Positions 25,971-36,397 are shown, counted from the first letter of the stretch. The stretch: 64,000 bases of DNA from Vibrio spartinae (GCF_024347135.1 NZ_AP024907.1:2409001-2473000), one strand, 5' to 3'. A program made the numbers and translations. The notes: generated by a model from the sequence alone, not told the origin.

Positions 25971-27101
25971 ATGTTAGAAAACCGAGAAGCAAACACACAG
26001 AAAAAAGTTATCGTCGGCATGTCTGGCGGGGTTGATTCATCCGTTTCAGCTTTTCTTCTCCAGCAACAAGGCTATCAAGTTGAAGGCCTGTTCATGAAAA
26101 ACTGGGAAGAAGACGATAACGAAGAATACTGTACCGCAGCCGAAGATCTGGCTGATGCTCAGGCTGTTTGCGATAAGTTAGGTATTTATCTTCATACGAT
26201 CAATTTTGCTGCTGAATACTGGGATAATGTATTCGAATATTTCCTTGCCGAATATCAAGCGGGAAGAACACCAAATCCCGATATTCTGTGCAATAAAGAA
26301 ATCAAGTTCAAAGCCTTTTTGGAGTTTGCTGAAGAGATTCTCGATGCCGACTACATTGCCATGGGACATTATGTCCGTCGGACATTCCCGTCTGGTCATG
26401 ACAAGCCACAGATGTTAAGAGGCTTAGACAACAATAAAGATCAGAGTTATTTCCTCTATACCTTAAGCCACGAACAGATTGCTAAAAGCCTGTTCCCGGT
26501 CGGTGAGCTGGAAAAACCACAAGTCCGTCAGATCGCTGAAGAACAAGGTTTGATTACCGCGAAAAAGAAAGACTCCACAGGGATCTGCTTTATCGGGGAA
26601 AGAAAATTTACTGATTTCTTGTCACGTTATCTTCCTGCTCAGCCGGGTAAGATAGAAACGCCAGAAGGTAAAGTCATCGGTGAACATCAAGGGCTGATGT
26701 ACCATACACTTGGGCAACGCAAAGGTCTCCATATCGGTGGGCTAAAAGACAGTAGTGAACAACCTTGGTATGTTGCCGAAAAAGATTTACAACGCAATGT
26801 GCTGATCGCAGTTCAGGGGACCGATCATCCGCTGTTAAAATCTGAAGGATTGATTGCTGCACAACTACACTGGGTGAATCGTCTCATACCGGAGAATCCG
26901 TTTAAATGCACCGTGAAAACGCGCTATCGTCAAACAGATATCCCATGTACTATCATCCCTGCCGATAATGGCAAACTGAAAGTCATCTTTGATGAGCCTC
27001 AAATCGCTGTGACACCAGGACAGTCTGCTGTATTCTATCTCGGTGATGTCTGTCTCGGTGGCGGGGTCATCGAGACACGAATTCCATACACCGCATTATA
27101 A
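25971..27101 (+). CDS. mnmA: tRNA-specific 2-thiouridylase MnmA
   Basis: Puts sulfur on the wobble uridine (U34) of tRNA-Lys, -Glu and -Gln. It has 376 residues. The PP-loop is [10 protein letters not shown] near residue 20. The catalytic pair is Cys107 ([12 protein letters not shown]) and Cys206 ([10 protein letters not shown]). The C-terminal [11 protein letters not shown] block is also typical. It is followed 16 bp later by hflD, as in E. coli. Confidence 0.97.
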   Translation: MLENREANTQKKVIVGMSGGVDSSVSAFLLQQQGYQVEGLFMKNWEEDDNEEYCTAAEDLADAQAVCDKLGIYLHTINFAAEYWDNVFEYFLAEYQAGRTPNPDILCNKEIKFKAFLEFAEEILDADYIAMGHYVRRTFPSGHDKPQMLRGLDNNKDQSYFLYTLSHEQIAKSLFPVGELEKPQVRQIAEEQGLITAKKKDSTGICFIGERKFTDFLSRYLPAQPGKIETPEGKVIGEHQGLMYHTLGQRKGLHIGGLKDSSEQPWYVAEKDLQRNVLIAVQGTDHPLLKSEGLIAAQLHWVNRLIPENPFKCTVKTRYRQTDIPCTIIPADNGKLKVIFDEPQIAVTPGQSAVFYLGDVCLGGGVIETRIPYTAL

Positions 27102-27117
27102 GATTCAGGAGTTTTAC

Positions 27118-27735
27118 GTGGCGAACACAAACTATGACCGCACCATCGCTTTTGCAGGAATTTGTCAGGCAGCATTTCTGGTACAACAGGTTGCGAAAAA
27201 CGGTTACTGTGATTCTGACGCCTTTGAAACTTCAATCAAAGCAATTCTGAACATGAATCCAACCAGTACCATTGATGTGTTTGGAAACGAAGCGAACCTT
27301 AAAGTCGGGCTTGAATGTCTGACGAAGGGACTGGACAGCACCCCCTCCGGTAGTGAACTGACACGCTATATTATTAGCCTGATGGCCTTGGAGCGTAAAC
27401 TGAATAATCGTCGGGATGCAATGTCACAACTCGGTGATCGCCTTGAAATGCTCGAACGCCAATCCGCTCACTTCGAGATTCTAGATGAACAGATGATGAG
27501 TAATATTGCCAGTGTTTATCTGGATGTTATCAGTCCAATTGGTCCACGCATTCAAGTCACTGGCACCCCATCTGTGTTACAACAAACCTCGAATCAACAT
27601 AAAGTCCGTGCTTTACTCCTTGCCGGGATCAGAAGTGCAGTTTTATGGCGTCAAGTCGATGGCAAACGCCGTCATCTTATTTTTGGCCGGAAGAAAATGG
27701 TCGAACAGGCTAGAATTCTTTTAGCCCGAATTTAA
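27118..27735 (+). CDS. hflD: HflD (high frequency lysogenization protein homolog)
   Basis: A cytoplasmic, membrane-peripheral protein; in E. coli it was linked to phage lambda CII degradation and its host role is unclear. I choose a GTG start reading as [20 protein letters not shown] (205 residues), because AGGAG precedes it and the family starts there. A longer frame from an ATG at 27043 would overlap mnmA by 59 bp. It lies between mnmA and purB, a conserved order. Confidence 0.93.
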   Translation: MANTNYDRTIAFAGICQAAFLVQQVAKNGYCDSDAFETSIKAILNMNPTSTIDVFGNEANLKVGLECLTKGLDSTPSGSELTRYIISLMALERKLNNRRDAMSQLGDRLEMLERQSAHFEILDEQMMSNIASVYLDVISPIGPRIQVTGTPSVLQQTSNQHKVRALLLAGIRSAVLWRQVDGKRRHLIFGRKKMVEQARILLARI

Positions 27736-27778
27736 AATATCTCGCGTTCAGGCGAACTAAATTCACTCTCAAATCTAA

Positions 27779-29176
<1,398 letters not shown>

Positions 29177-29210
29177 GTTCGGTGCGACTTCGGTTAAAAA
29201 AATTGTCAGA

Positions 29211-29238
29211 AAAAAGGCTTCCGTCTGGAAGCCTTTTT
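29211..29238. terminator. Bidirectional purB/htpX terminator
   Basis: AAAAAGGCTTCC and GGAAGCCTTTTT form a 12-bp perfect stem with a GTCT loop between two convergent genes. Confidence 0.92.
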
Positions 29239-29259
29239 GATCTGCGAAGTCACTTCACA

Positions 29260-30123
29260 TTACAGTTGACGTAATGCTGCAATTCTTTTTTCCAGTGGTG
29301 GATGACTCATCAATAGTTCGGTCAGAGAACGCTTCCCATTGATACCAAATGCCATCATTGAGCCTTCCAGCTGAGACTCGTGGCTCATTCTCAAGCGCTC
29401 TAAAGCTGCAATCATTTTCTGTTTACCAACCAGTTGGGCTGCACCGGCATCCGCATGGAATTCCCGATGGCGGCTATACCACATCGTAATCATGCTCGCC
29501 AAAATACCAAACACGAGCTCCAAAACGATGGAGACCGCAAAGTAAACCATTGGATTACCACTGTCCCCTTCATCGGAATCCCGAGAAGAGACAATGCCAG
29601 CGATAAAACGCGCCATAAAGATGACGAATGTATTAACTACCCCCTGAAGTAGCGTCATGGTCACCATATCGCCATTCGCGACATGACTCATTTCATGGGC
29701 CAATACGGCTTCCGCTTCATCCCGGGTCATGTTGTGCAATAGACCGGTAGAAACCGCAATCAATGAATTGTTGCGCTTTGCTCCGGTCGCAAATGCATTC
29801 ATGTCGGGTGAATCATAAATTGCGACGGTCGGCATACCGACCCCCACCAGCTTTGCCTGACGCTTCACGGTCTCAAATAGCCAGTGTTCAGTCTCATTTC
29901 TTGGATTCTCAACCACCATGCCACCGACAGAACGTAATGCGATACCTTTAGACATCAGCAATGAAATCAGTGATCCGCCAAAACCAAACACCGCGGCCAG
30001 CACCAGTAAGCCGGATAAACTCCCCGGTCTGATCCCCGTCATGGCATAAACAACATTCAAGACAATACTGAGCACCAATATGACAGCAAGGTTGGTTGCC
30101 AAAAATAACAAAATGCGTTTCAT
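29260..30123 (-). CDS. htpX: Membrane protease HtpX
   Basis: A zinc metalloprotease of the inner membrane (peptidase family M48) that helps FtsH in membrane protein quality control. It has 287 residues. Two N-terminal membrane segments (about 5-27 and 35-57) and two later ones (about 155-180 and 195-215) frame the active site. HEMSH, at residues 143-147, is the zinc motif, with the third ligand in [11 protein letters not shown]. It is usually envelope-stress induced; no such site was recognised here. Confidence 0.96.
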   Translation of the reverse strand: MKRILLFLATNLAVILVLSIVLNVVYAMTGIRPGSLSGLLVLAAVFGFGGSLISLLMSKGIALRSVGGMVVENPRNETEHWLFETVKRQAKLVGVGMPTVAIYDSPDMNAFATGAKRNNSLIAVSTGLLHNMTRDEAEAVLAHEMSHVANGDMVTMTLLQGVVNTFVIFMARFIAGIVSSRDSDEGDSGNPMVYFAVSIVLELVFGILASMITMWYSRHREFHADAGAAQLVGKQKMIAALERLRMSHESQLEGSMMAFGINGKRSLTELLMSHPPLEKRIAALRQL

Positions 30124-30189
30124 GACTCACTCTCCCATGAGAAACATACACAAGTTGACCGCTCGCTGAATTCACGCCGTCACGATCTA

Positions 30190-30483
30190 TTATTGAATTG
30201 TTATACAGAGCCGTCCGCCATTTTTATTCGTCGTAAATTTTTGTTCACCACCAAATAAAGCGTACTGACCCATATATCCATAAGTATGGTCGTCTATTTC
30301 AAAAACAAGGTGAAGCGGTAAATTGCAACATTTGATGACAACGTCACGCCAACCGGGCTCGGATTGAGCACACCAATGAGCAACACCACTGCAATGCCCG
30401 AACGCAGGAACGGTCATCACCCAGTGATAAAAACAGTCCGATAAATTAGACTTTAGTCTTATTGTCAATTTACGGAAAGCCAT
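30190..30483 (-). CDS. Hypothetical 97-residue frame, doubtful
   Basis: An open frame upstream of htpX that I do not recognise. The product would have six cysteines and three tryptophans, no signal peptide and no membrane segment. The start has only a weak AAAAG. It overlaps the probable promoter of the small gene at 30537 on the other strand. It may be a chance frame; I keep it because no other gene explains 30190-30483. Confidence 0.25.
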   Translation of the reverse strand: MAFRKLTIRLKSNLSDCFYHWVMTVPAFGHCSGVAHWCAQSEPGWRDVVIKCCNLPLHLVFEIDDHTYGYMGQYALFGGEQKFTTNKNGGRLCITIQ

Positions 30484-30490
30484 CTACTTT
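30462..30490 (+). promoter_or_regulatory. Candidate promoter of the 57-residue gene
   Basis: TTGTCA and TACTTT are separated by exactly 17 bp, about 46 bp upstream of the start codon at 30537. Confidence 0.5.
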
Positions 30491-30536
30491 TAGCGTGTAC
30501 GATGTCGTTCCATACATGATAAAAAAGGAAACCGTC

Positions 30537-30710
30537 ATGTCAGAAGCTAACAACTATCAAATGGCTATTGATTTATTACGCTGTCATTTGGGCTTGTCCG
30601 AGGAAGAAGCGAAACAACAGCTCGGTATAGACCAACCGATATATGAGCAAAAGACACAAAATCAAGTACATACGAAGTCTGCTCAATATACTTATCCGGC
30701 AACCCACTAG
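30537..30710 (+). CDS. Small protein of unknown function, 57 residues
   Basis: I do not recognise this protein. The start MSEANNYQMAIDLLRCHL follows AAAAAAGGAAAC, a good ribosome binding site; an upstream in-frame ATG at 30462 lacks one and overlaps the promoter. The N-terminal half looks helical and acidic (HLGLSEEEAKQQLGID), like a helix-turn-helix or UBA-like mini-domain. The tail is polar. It is monocistronic: a promoter lies upstream and a very strong terminator 13 bp downstream. No membrane segment. Confidence 0.7.
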   Translation: MSEANNYQMAIDLLRCHLGLSEEEAKQQLGIDQPIYEQKTQNQVHTKSAQYTYPATH

Positions 30711-30723
30711 CGTTTTCTCCCCT

Positions 30724-30760
30724 AAAGCCGTCATCTTGCAAGATGACGGCTTTGGTTTTT
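30724..30760 (+). terminator. Terminator of the 57-residue gene
   Basis: A 30-bp perfect palindrome (arms AAAGCCGTCATCTTG and CAAGATGACGGCTTT) is followed by GG and five T's. Confidence 0.92.
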
Positions 30761-30996
30761 ATGAGCCAGCTATCAACTCGTTGCTTGCATTTTCTCGGAA
30801 CATTTGCCTACCAATCAAGTCTCATCTAAAACCAATAATATTGATATCTGTTGATATTTTTCATTACTATTCAATAAATCACTTGAAGCATACTCAGTAA
30901 AACTCATACAATTGATTGAATTTTAGATATTTTATCGATCCGATAGCTCATTATTCGGACAATTTGCCAACCACAACGGATCATAGCGATATAACA

Positions 30997-32163
30997 ATGC
31001 TTCGATTAAATACCGAGGAACGGCCACACTGGCGGGATTTAGCTAAAAAATTCGGCTTTGGATTTCATACCGCTTATGGCGAACCTTACTGGGATGAAAC
31101 GGCCTATTACCAGTTCACACTCAAACAAATCGAAGATGACTTAGAAAAGCCAACCGAAGACATTCATCAAATGTGTCTGGAAGTTGTTGATAGCGTAGTT
31201 GGGAATGAATACTGGCTCCGTAAATTCCAAATCCCGGAGCCCATGTGGCAAGGCTTGTATGATTCATGGCAAAAACGTGAGCCGTCCCTGTATTCTCGCG
31301 TCGATTTTGCATACAACGGTACGCAACCTGCCAAATTGTATGAAAATAATGCAGATACACCCACCAGCCTTTACGAAACCGCATTCTGGCAGTGGTTATG
31401 GCTGGAAGATATGGTCAACCACGGAAAAATCCGCCGCGATGCCGATCAATGTAATTTACTGCAAGAGCTGCTGATCAGCCGCTTTCAACAATTGGCAACC
31501 TACCAGCCCGGTCAGACACTTCATCTCTGTTGTTGTAAAGACTCCGTCGAGGATCGCGGCACCGTTCAATATTTGGAAGATTGTGCGCGAGAGGCCGGGC
31601 TCTCCACCACTTTTGTTTATGTCGAAGATATTGGGCTAAACACCCAAGGTCAATTCACTGATTTAACCGATAAACCGATCCATTGGATATTTAAACTCTA
31701 TCCTTGGGAATTCATGTTCCGGGAAGAATACGCAGCCAATATTCAGACAGCTTCGGTCAACTGGTTAGAACCGATGTGGAAGTCAATTATCAGTAACAAA
31801 GCATTGCTACCTTTGCTATGGAAAATGTTTCCGAACCATCCGAATCTGTTACCGGCCTACTTTGCCGATGACAAAGATCTGGGCACGCTGAAGGACTATG
31901 TGATTAAACCTATTTTTGCCCGGGAAGGGGCAAATATTACCATCGTCCAGAATGGCCGTCAGACGCTCAGAACCGAGGGGCCGTATGGCGATGAGGGCGT
32001 GATCTATCAGGCTTATCATCCTTTACCGAAATTCGGACAACACTATACCTTAGTCGGTAGTTGGTTAGTCAATCAGGAAGCGGCAGGCATTTCTATCCGG
32101 GAAGATGTTTCGCGGGTCACACAGGATATGTCACGTTATGTGCCACATATTATTATTGACTGA
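30997..32163 (+). CDS. ygiC: YgiC/YjfC family ATP-grasp ligase (glutathionylspermidine synthase-like)
   Basis: The 388-residue protein matches the C-terminal synthetase part of glutathionylspermidine synthase and lines up along its length with E. coli YgiC (386). I start it at MLRLNTEERPHWRDLAKKFG, matching YgiC; an in-frame extension of 27 codons has no support. Motifs are LYENNADTPTSLYE, CCKDSVEDRGTVQYL, FKLYPWEFMFREE, WKSIISNKALLPLLW and VIKPIFAREGANI, the ATP-grasp core. The family forms an amide bond; the substrate here is unknown and the amidase half of Gsp is absent. It is first in the yjf-like gene run. Confidence 0.93.
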   Translation: MLRLNTEERPHWRDLAKKFGFGFHTAYGEPYWDETAYYQFTLKQIEDDLEKPTEDIHQMCLEVVDSVVGNEYWLRKFQIPEPMWQGLYDSWQKREPSLYSRVDFAYNGTQPAKLYENNADTPTSLYETAFWQWLWLEDMVNHGKIRRDADQCNLLQELLISRFQQLATYQPGQTLHLCCCKDSVEDRGTVQYLEDCAREAGLSTTFVYVEDIGLNTQGQFTDLTDKPIHWIFKLYPWEFMFREEYAANIQTASVNWLEPMWKSIISNKALLPLLWKMFPNHPNLLPAYFADDKDLGTLKDYVIKPIFAREGANITIVQNGRQTLRTEGPYGDEGVIYQAYHPLPKFGQHYTLVGSWLVNQEAAGISIREDVSRVTQDMSRYVPHIIID

Positions 32164-32225
32164 CAAAGATAACCACCAAGCTGCGGATATCATCAACTTT
32201 TTGACCGATAAAAAATAATGTAGGG

Positions 32226-32266
32226 GGTTGTTGTTTACCTTTGATAGTGACAAGGTAGCATCAACC
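32226..32266 (+). other. Bipartite hairpin between ygiC and yjfI
   Basis: TACCTT pairs with AAGGTA around a 10-base loop, and outside it GGTTG pairs with CAACC. No T-run follows. It could be a leader structure or an operator in the 203-bp gap before yjfI. Confidence 0.35.
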
Positions 32267-32366
32267 ATAAATAACAAAATGAAATGCATCAACATTCCAG
32301 TCTTTCAGGCTGTCAATCACGGCCTGATCTTTAGTTGATTGTACTTTCAAATACAAGGAGAAACCT

Positions 32367-32759
32367 ATGTGGCAAATTCATGAAATGATGCCCATTCTTC
32401 AACACAACGACGATTGGCAAGTTCAAACTCAGGGAGATGCTCTGATTGTAACCAATGCTGACGGTATTCAAGCTTATATTGCAGTTGCTGGTGAACAGAT
32501 TCTTGCTGAAGTGGTGTTATTTCCAGCCACACATGCCAAAGATCAGGCACAACTCAATGCACTGATTCTAAAAACGCACAAGATGTTCCCCCTTTCAACC
32601 ATTGCGATTAACGAGATCAATCAGGCAGATTATTACGTGGCTTTCGGCGCGTTGTCATCTCAGTCCAAAGCAGAAAGCATCCTCATTGAGGTTGAAACCC
32701 TGTTTCGTAATGTTGAAGCATTTATCGAGTTGTATCAGGAAGAATTAGTCACGGAGTAA
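32367..32759 (+). CDS. yjfI: YjfI family protein (DUF2170)
   Basis: A 130-residue cytosolic protein of the DUF2170 family, matching E. coli YjfI by position and by its acidic alpha/beta character. It starts MWQIHEMMPILQHNDDWQVQ after AAGGAGA. There is no signal peptide or membrane segment. It ends one base before yjfJ, so the two are surely co-translated. Function unknown; always met with the PspA-like YjfJ, so a partner role is likely. Confidence 0.85.
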   Translation: MWQIHEMMPILQHNDDWQVQTQGDALIVTNADGIQAYIAVAGEQILAEVVLFPATHAKDQAQLNALILKTHKMFPLSTIAINEINQADYYVAFGALSSQSKAESILIEVETLFRNVEAFIELYQEELVTE

Positions 32760-32760
32760 T

Positions 32761-33459
32761 ATGATGAGTGTCTGGAAAAAATTATTTACCGCGATTAAAG
32801 GCGGAGCCAACGAAACAGCAGAAGCGATTGTCGATCAACAAGCACTGCGTATTTTGGATCAAGAAATTCGAGAAGCGAAAGTAGAGTTGAAACGTTCAGA
32901 TGAAGCACTGGTCGGTATTGTCGCGAAACGTAAGCTGTCCGAACAAAAAATAGCCTCGCTGGAACAAGGGATCGCAGAATACGAAACCCATGCTCGCAAT
33001 GCGATGGAAAAAGGTTCGCAAGAGCTCGCACTTGAATGTGCTCAAAAAGTTGCCGAACTCAGAAATGAATCTTCCGTGGAAAATAACTATCTCGGAGAGT
33101 TTAAGAAATCTGAGCAAGTGATGCGGACCAATATCACGCAGGCGAAAAGTAAGCTCCGCCAATTGGAACAGCAAATCGATGTGGTCAAAGCCAATGAAGC
33201 GGTGCAAAAAGCACAAAGTGCTGTTTCAGCGACGAACGTCGGTGCCAACGCAAAAATGCATACTGCCGTTGAATCGCTAGAGCGGATTAAGAAACGTCAG
33301 ACTGAACGGAGTGCTCAATTAGAAGCCGCCGCAGAAATGGCCGAAGAGAATAGTAACCAAAGTCTGGATCGCAAACTGGCAGAAGCCGGTATTACCGCGG
33401 GTGGAACAAGTTCAGCCAATGATGAACTTGAACGTATCCTGAAAGGCGGCCAGTCATAA
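32761..33459 (+). CDS. yjfJ: PspA/IM30-family protein YjfJ
   Basis: A 232-residue, almost fully helical coiled-coil protein of the PspA/Vipp1 (ESCRT-III-like) family, which coats and protects the inner membrane under stress. It starts MMSVWKKLFTAIKGGANETA, an amphipathic N-terminal helix that fits membrane binding. The heptad-rich core runs from about residue 25 to 185. The last 30 residues, GITAGGTSSANDELERILKG, are a short linker and helix. The usual regulators pspF, pspB and pspC are not near, so this belongs to the yjf branch. Confidence 0.9.
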   Translation: MMSVWKKLFTAIKGGANETAEAIVDQQALRILDQEIREAKVELKRSDEALVGIVAKRKLSEQKIASLEQGIAEYETHARNAMEKGSQELALECAQKVAELRNESSVENNYLGEFKKSEQVMRTNITQAKSKLRQLEQQIDVVKANEAVQKAQSAVSATNVGANAKMHTAVESLERIKKRQTERSAQLEAAAEMAEENSNQSLDRKLAEAGITAGGTSSANDELERILKGGQS

Positions 33460-33478
33460 GGTCACGTTTTTTCACAGA

Positions 33479-33505
33479 GTGGCAGTTGTGTTGAACAACT
33501 GCCAC
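33479..33505 (+). other. Perfect hairpin between yjfJ and the channel gene
   Basis: GTGGCAGTTG and CAACTGCCAC form a 10-bp stem with a 7-base loop. There is no T-run, so it is probably an mRNA processing or partial-stop structure inside the operon. Confidence 0.6.
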
Positions 33506-33541
33506 ACACCGTGATCCTCACTGCAACAGAACTAAACAATT

Positions 33542-34570
33542 ATGCCTATCTTTATTCAATTAAGACGTTGGATATATACACAAATTACCCAGATGAACGA
33601 TAAGAATATTATTCTTGCATTTGGTGGTTATCTGCTGATTAGCTGGCTGGGAATGAATGCTATAGGCGAGACAGCAATTACACAATCATTTACCGATTTC
33701 GTTTACTATCTCGTCGTGACGTCTTCAACAGTCGGTTATGGTGATTTTTCACCTGTGACCGATGCCGGTAAATGGTTTGTCGCATTGTTTATTATTCCGA
33801 TCGGACTGGGGATATTTGCCCTGACGGTTGGTCGCGTCGCCACGCTGTTCATTCTGTACTGGAAACGTAGTTTACTTGGCAAACGGAAAATTAAAGTGAA
33901 TGACCATATTTTAGTATTGGGCTGGAACGAACAACGCACCCTTCACCTGCTCAATATGCTACAACACGAACAAGAGACACCCCATGCAATTGTGCTTTGT
34001 GTCCGCCCGGAAATCGAGAACCCTCGTCCCGGAGAAATAGAATTCGTCCGCGTGACCAGCTTCACCGATCAGGCTGGCATGAACCGGGCTGGTGTCCAAA
34101 ATGCAAGCTGTATCATCATTGATAACCCAGAAGATGATATTACCCTCTCTGCCGCTTTATTCTGTTCGGGCCAAAATCCGAATGCTCATATTCTGGCTTA
34201 TTTTAATGACGAAGGACTCAGCACGCTCCTGAAACACCACTGTCCGAATGTCGAATGCATTCCTTCTGTGTCGATCGAAATGCTCGCCAAAGCAGCGGTT
34301 GATCCGGGCTCAAGTACACTTCATCATGAATTGCTCAGTTCAGAAAAAGGAATGACCCAATATTCAGTTCTCTATCCGGCCGGACAGAGCCAAACATCGC
34401 TTGAAGCGTTATTTCTGCAATTCAAGCAGCAATATGAGGCCATTCTGATTGCGGTTGATCGCGGACAAGGGATTGAACTCAACCCGCCACTGAATACATC
34501 GATAACCGGTGGTGACAAACTCTTTTATATCGCTGAAAAACGCATTCATCAATTCCGATGGTCTGTTTAA
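33542..34570 (+). CDS. Single-pore potassium channel with RCK domain
   Basis: A 342-residue ion channel. Two transmembrane helices (about 23-41 and 72-98) flank a pore helix and the selectivity filter TVGYGD at residues 63-68, the K+ signature. After KRKIKVNDHILVLG begins a RCK/TrkA-N-like Rossmann domain (about 118-240). The nucleotide loop reads GWNEQ rather than GxGxxG, so ligand binding may be altered. The C-terminal 90 residues resemble a TrkA-C or second RCK lobe. It sits inside the yjf run, where E. coli has no such gene. Confidence 0.88.
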   Translation: MPIFIQLRRWIYTQITQMNDKNIILAFGGYLLISWLGMNAIGETAITQSFTDFVYYLVVTSSTVGYGDFSPVTDAGKWFVALFIIPIGLGIFALTVGRVATLFILYWKRSLLGKRKIKVNDHILVLGWNEQRTLHLLNMLQHEQETPHAIVLCVRPEIENPRPGEIEFVRVTSFTDQAGMNRAGVQNASCIIIDNPEDDITLSAALFCSGQNPNAHILAYFNDEGLSTLLKHHCPNVECIPSVSIEMLAKAAVDPGSSTLHHELLSSEKGMTQYSVLYPAGQSQTSLEALFLQFKQQYEAILIAVDRGQGIELNPPLNTSITGGDKLFYIAEKRIHQFRWSV

Positions 34571-34631
34571 CTTCGCTTGAATAAGCGCTCGTTATTCAGC
34601 GCATCGTCATGACTTTAATCAAGGTGATACA

Positions 34632-35270
34632 ATGTTTAGCTGGCTGAAGAATAAAGTAACTGATTCACAAACATCTGAGCCGACAGTACCTGAAGTGCTC
34701 GGTTTTCGTCTGGGAGGCGCATTTGAGTTTGATGCCCTTAAACTCAAGTTAGTCGAACCAGAATTAATTATCGAAGGCGTCGCACCTACACAACTGATTC
34801 AAGCGGTCGGTGAGGTTAAACTGGACGAACAAACTCGTTTACTGCGCTTTTATACCGATGACGATGGTTATGTGCAGGTCTTACAAGAAGGGACGCAAGA
34901 TGCCGATGTCCGTGAAGTCAAAATGTTTTATTACTATGACACTTCACCAATCGATACCGAAAATCAATGGCAGACGCTTCTTGAAAGTGGCATCGTCAAA
35001 GCAGACTGGTCATTAGAAGGTCAGCAATTTCAAAAAGCCTGGGATAATATTGTGCCCGTCGCCATGACAGAAAAAACCTGGCACAAAGATGGCTCAGTGA
35101 CTGAAACCGACCAGTTTGTCATGGTTTACGAACGTGAGACTGAATCTGGTTATTTTGAAGGCTTGATGGTGGCTGGAGAAGAAGTGATCAATCAGTACAA
35201 CGCTGAACACTGTCTGGTATTAAGCACTTATTTTGAACTCACCCCGACTGATTTTAAAATCATTGGATAA
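34632..35270 (+). CDS. yjfK: YjfK family protein (DUF2491)
   Basis: A 212-residue soluble, acidic protein of the DUF2491 family. It starts MFSWLKNKVTDSQTSEPTVP, which looks like a short amphipathic N-terminal helix, then a beta-rich domain (LGGAFEFDALKLKLVEPELI, LLRFYTDDDGYVQVLQEGT). No catalytic motif is seen. It is 61 bp after the channel gene and 24 bp before yjfL. Function unknown; its place in the run points to a shared membrane task. Confidence 0.83.
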   Translation: MFSWLKNKVTDSQTSEPTVPEVLGFRLGGAFEFDALKLKLVEPELIIEGVAPTQLIQAVGEVKLDEQTRLLRFYTDDDGYVQVLQEGTQDADVREVKMFYYYDTSPIDTENQWQTLLESGIVKADWSLEGQQFQKAWDNIVPVAMTEKTWHKDGSVTETDQFVMVYERETESGYFEGLMVAGEEVINQYNAEHCLVLSTYFELTPTDFKIIG

Positions 35271-35294
35271 TCATAGCTGTATTAGGAAATATTT

Positions 35295-35711
35295 ATGGAA
35301 CTTATACGTCATTCACTCCTTGGACTAGGCAATTTTTCACTTTACTTTGTGATATCGCTGGTCTTTCTGATTCTGTTTAAGCTGATCTATGTGCGAATTA
35401 CTCCTTATGATGAGTGGAAACTGGTCAAAGATGATAAAAATACCGCAGCCGGAATTGCCTTATCCGGTTCAATGATCGGTTTTTCTCTGGCGCTTGCCGG
35501 TGCTGCCAGCAACTCGGTAAACCTCGTTGACTTTTGTGTCTGGAGTGTGGTCGCGCTGATTGCCCAGATTGTCGCTTTTCTGGTGGTTCGCTTTGGTTTT
35601 ATGCCAAAACTCGCTGAGCGCATTGAAGCCGGAGAAATCCCCGCAGCCATTATGATGGCCGCGATGTCTGTCTCTGTCGGTCTGTTAAATGCGGCCTGTA
35701 TGACCTACTAG
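35295..35711 (+). CDS. yjfL: YjfL family membrane protein (DUF350)
   Basis: A 138-residue inner-membrane protein with four predicted helices (about 12-35, 52-72, 80-100 and 112-135). It matches E. coli YjfL in ITPYDEWKLVKDDKNTAAGI and in its ending NAACMTY. Small residues in GIALSGSMIGFSLALAGAAS suggest tight helix packing. Seven bases separate it from yjfM. Function unknown. Confidence 0.9.
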   Translation: MELIRHSLLGLGNFSLYFVISLVFLILFKLIYVRITPYDEWKLVKDDKNTAAGIALSGSMIGFSLALAGAASNSVNLVDFCVWSVVALIAQIVAFLVVRFGFMPKLAERIEAGEIPAAIMMAAMSVSVGLLNAACMTY

Positions 35712-35718
35712 GAGCCGG

Positions 35719-36357
35719 ATGATGAAAAGAAGTAAACAAGTTGTTCTGGCACACATGAAGAAAGACTGGCGTTGTGCCGCTTATGCCCCGATTACCGTTG
35801 CAATTGCCGGACTTGCGTTGTCCGGTTGTGGTGACAGCGGTAAAGATGCCGTCATTTATAAGAATGTGAATGACTGTATCAACGAAAACCCGAGCTACAC
35901 CTCTGAATGTAAGGCTGCTTACCAAAATGCTGTGTCAGAATCAGCCCGGACCGCTCCCCGATACAATTCACTCAATGAGTGTATTGCCGATTTTGGTGTT
36001 GATATGTGTCGCTCGGATCCAAATCATCACAACTGGTTTATGCCAGCCATGGCTGGATTTATGTTTGCCAGAATGTTAGATGGTCCCCGGTCTTATTATT
36101 CACAACCGATGTTCTACTCCGATTACCCTAACAGCCCTTATTACCGTCAATGGCGCAGCGCGAACGGGAATAGTTATGGCAGCTCAAGTTATCGAACCAA
36201 TCCGGTTAAAATTCATCGCGATCAAATGAAACCTAAGCCAACCGTGACCCGCACAATCTCCCGTGGTGGTTTTGGCTCGACCTCATCAGCCAAATCAAGC
36301 TGGGGCAGTTCTTCAAGTCGCAGCTTCGGTTCTTCCAGACGGAGCTGGGGAGGCTAA
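35719..36357 (+). CDS. yjfM: YgiB/YjfM family lipoprotein (DUF1190)
   Basis: A 212-residue lipoprotein. A positive N-region (MMKRSKQVVLAHMKKDW) precedes a hydrophobic stretch and the lipobox LALSGC, with Cys37 as the lipidated residue. Three conserved cysteines follow in VNDCINENPSYTSECK and DMCR-type motifs. The tail is Ser/Gly/Arg-rich (SSWGSSSSRSFGSSRRSWGG) and likely disordered. E. coli YgiB is next to ygiC, so the two ends of this run match the ygiBC pair. Function unknown. Confidence 0.88.
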   Translation: MMKRSKQVVLAHMKKDWRCAAYAPITVAIAGLALSGCGDSGKDAVIYKNVNDCINENPSYTSECKAAYQNAVSESARTAPRYNSLNECIADFGVDMCRSDPNHHNWFMPAMAGFMFARMLDGPRSYYSQPMFYSDYPNSPYYRQWRSANGNSYGSSSYRTNPVKIHRDQMKPKPTVTRTISRGGFGSTSSAKSSWGSSSSRSFGSSRRSWGG

Positions 36358-36397
36358 CAGAGCCGCGATGCAAAGTGAGGCGCAAACACAACCCTCA

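Noticed and set aside
30997..32163. Full glutathionylspermidine synthetase/amidase
   Set aside because: The N-terminal amidase domain is absent; only the ATP-grasp ligase part is present, as in YgiC.
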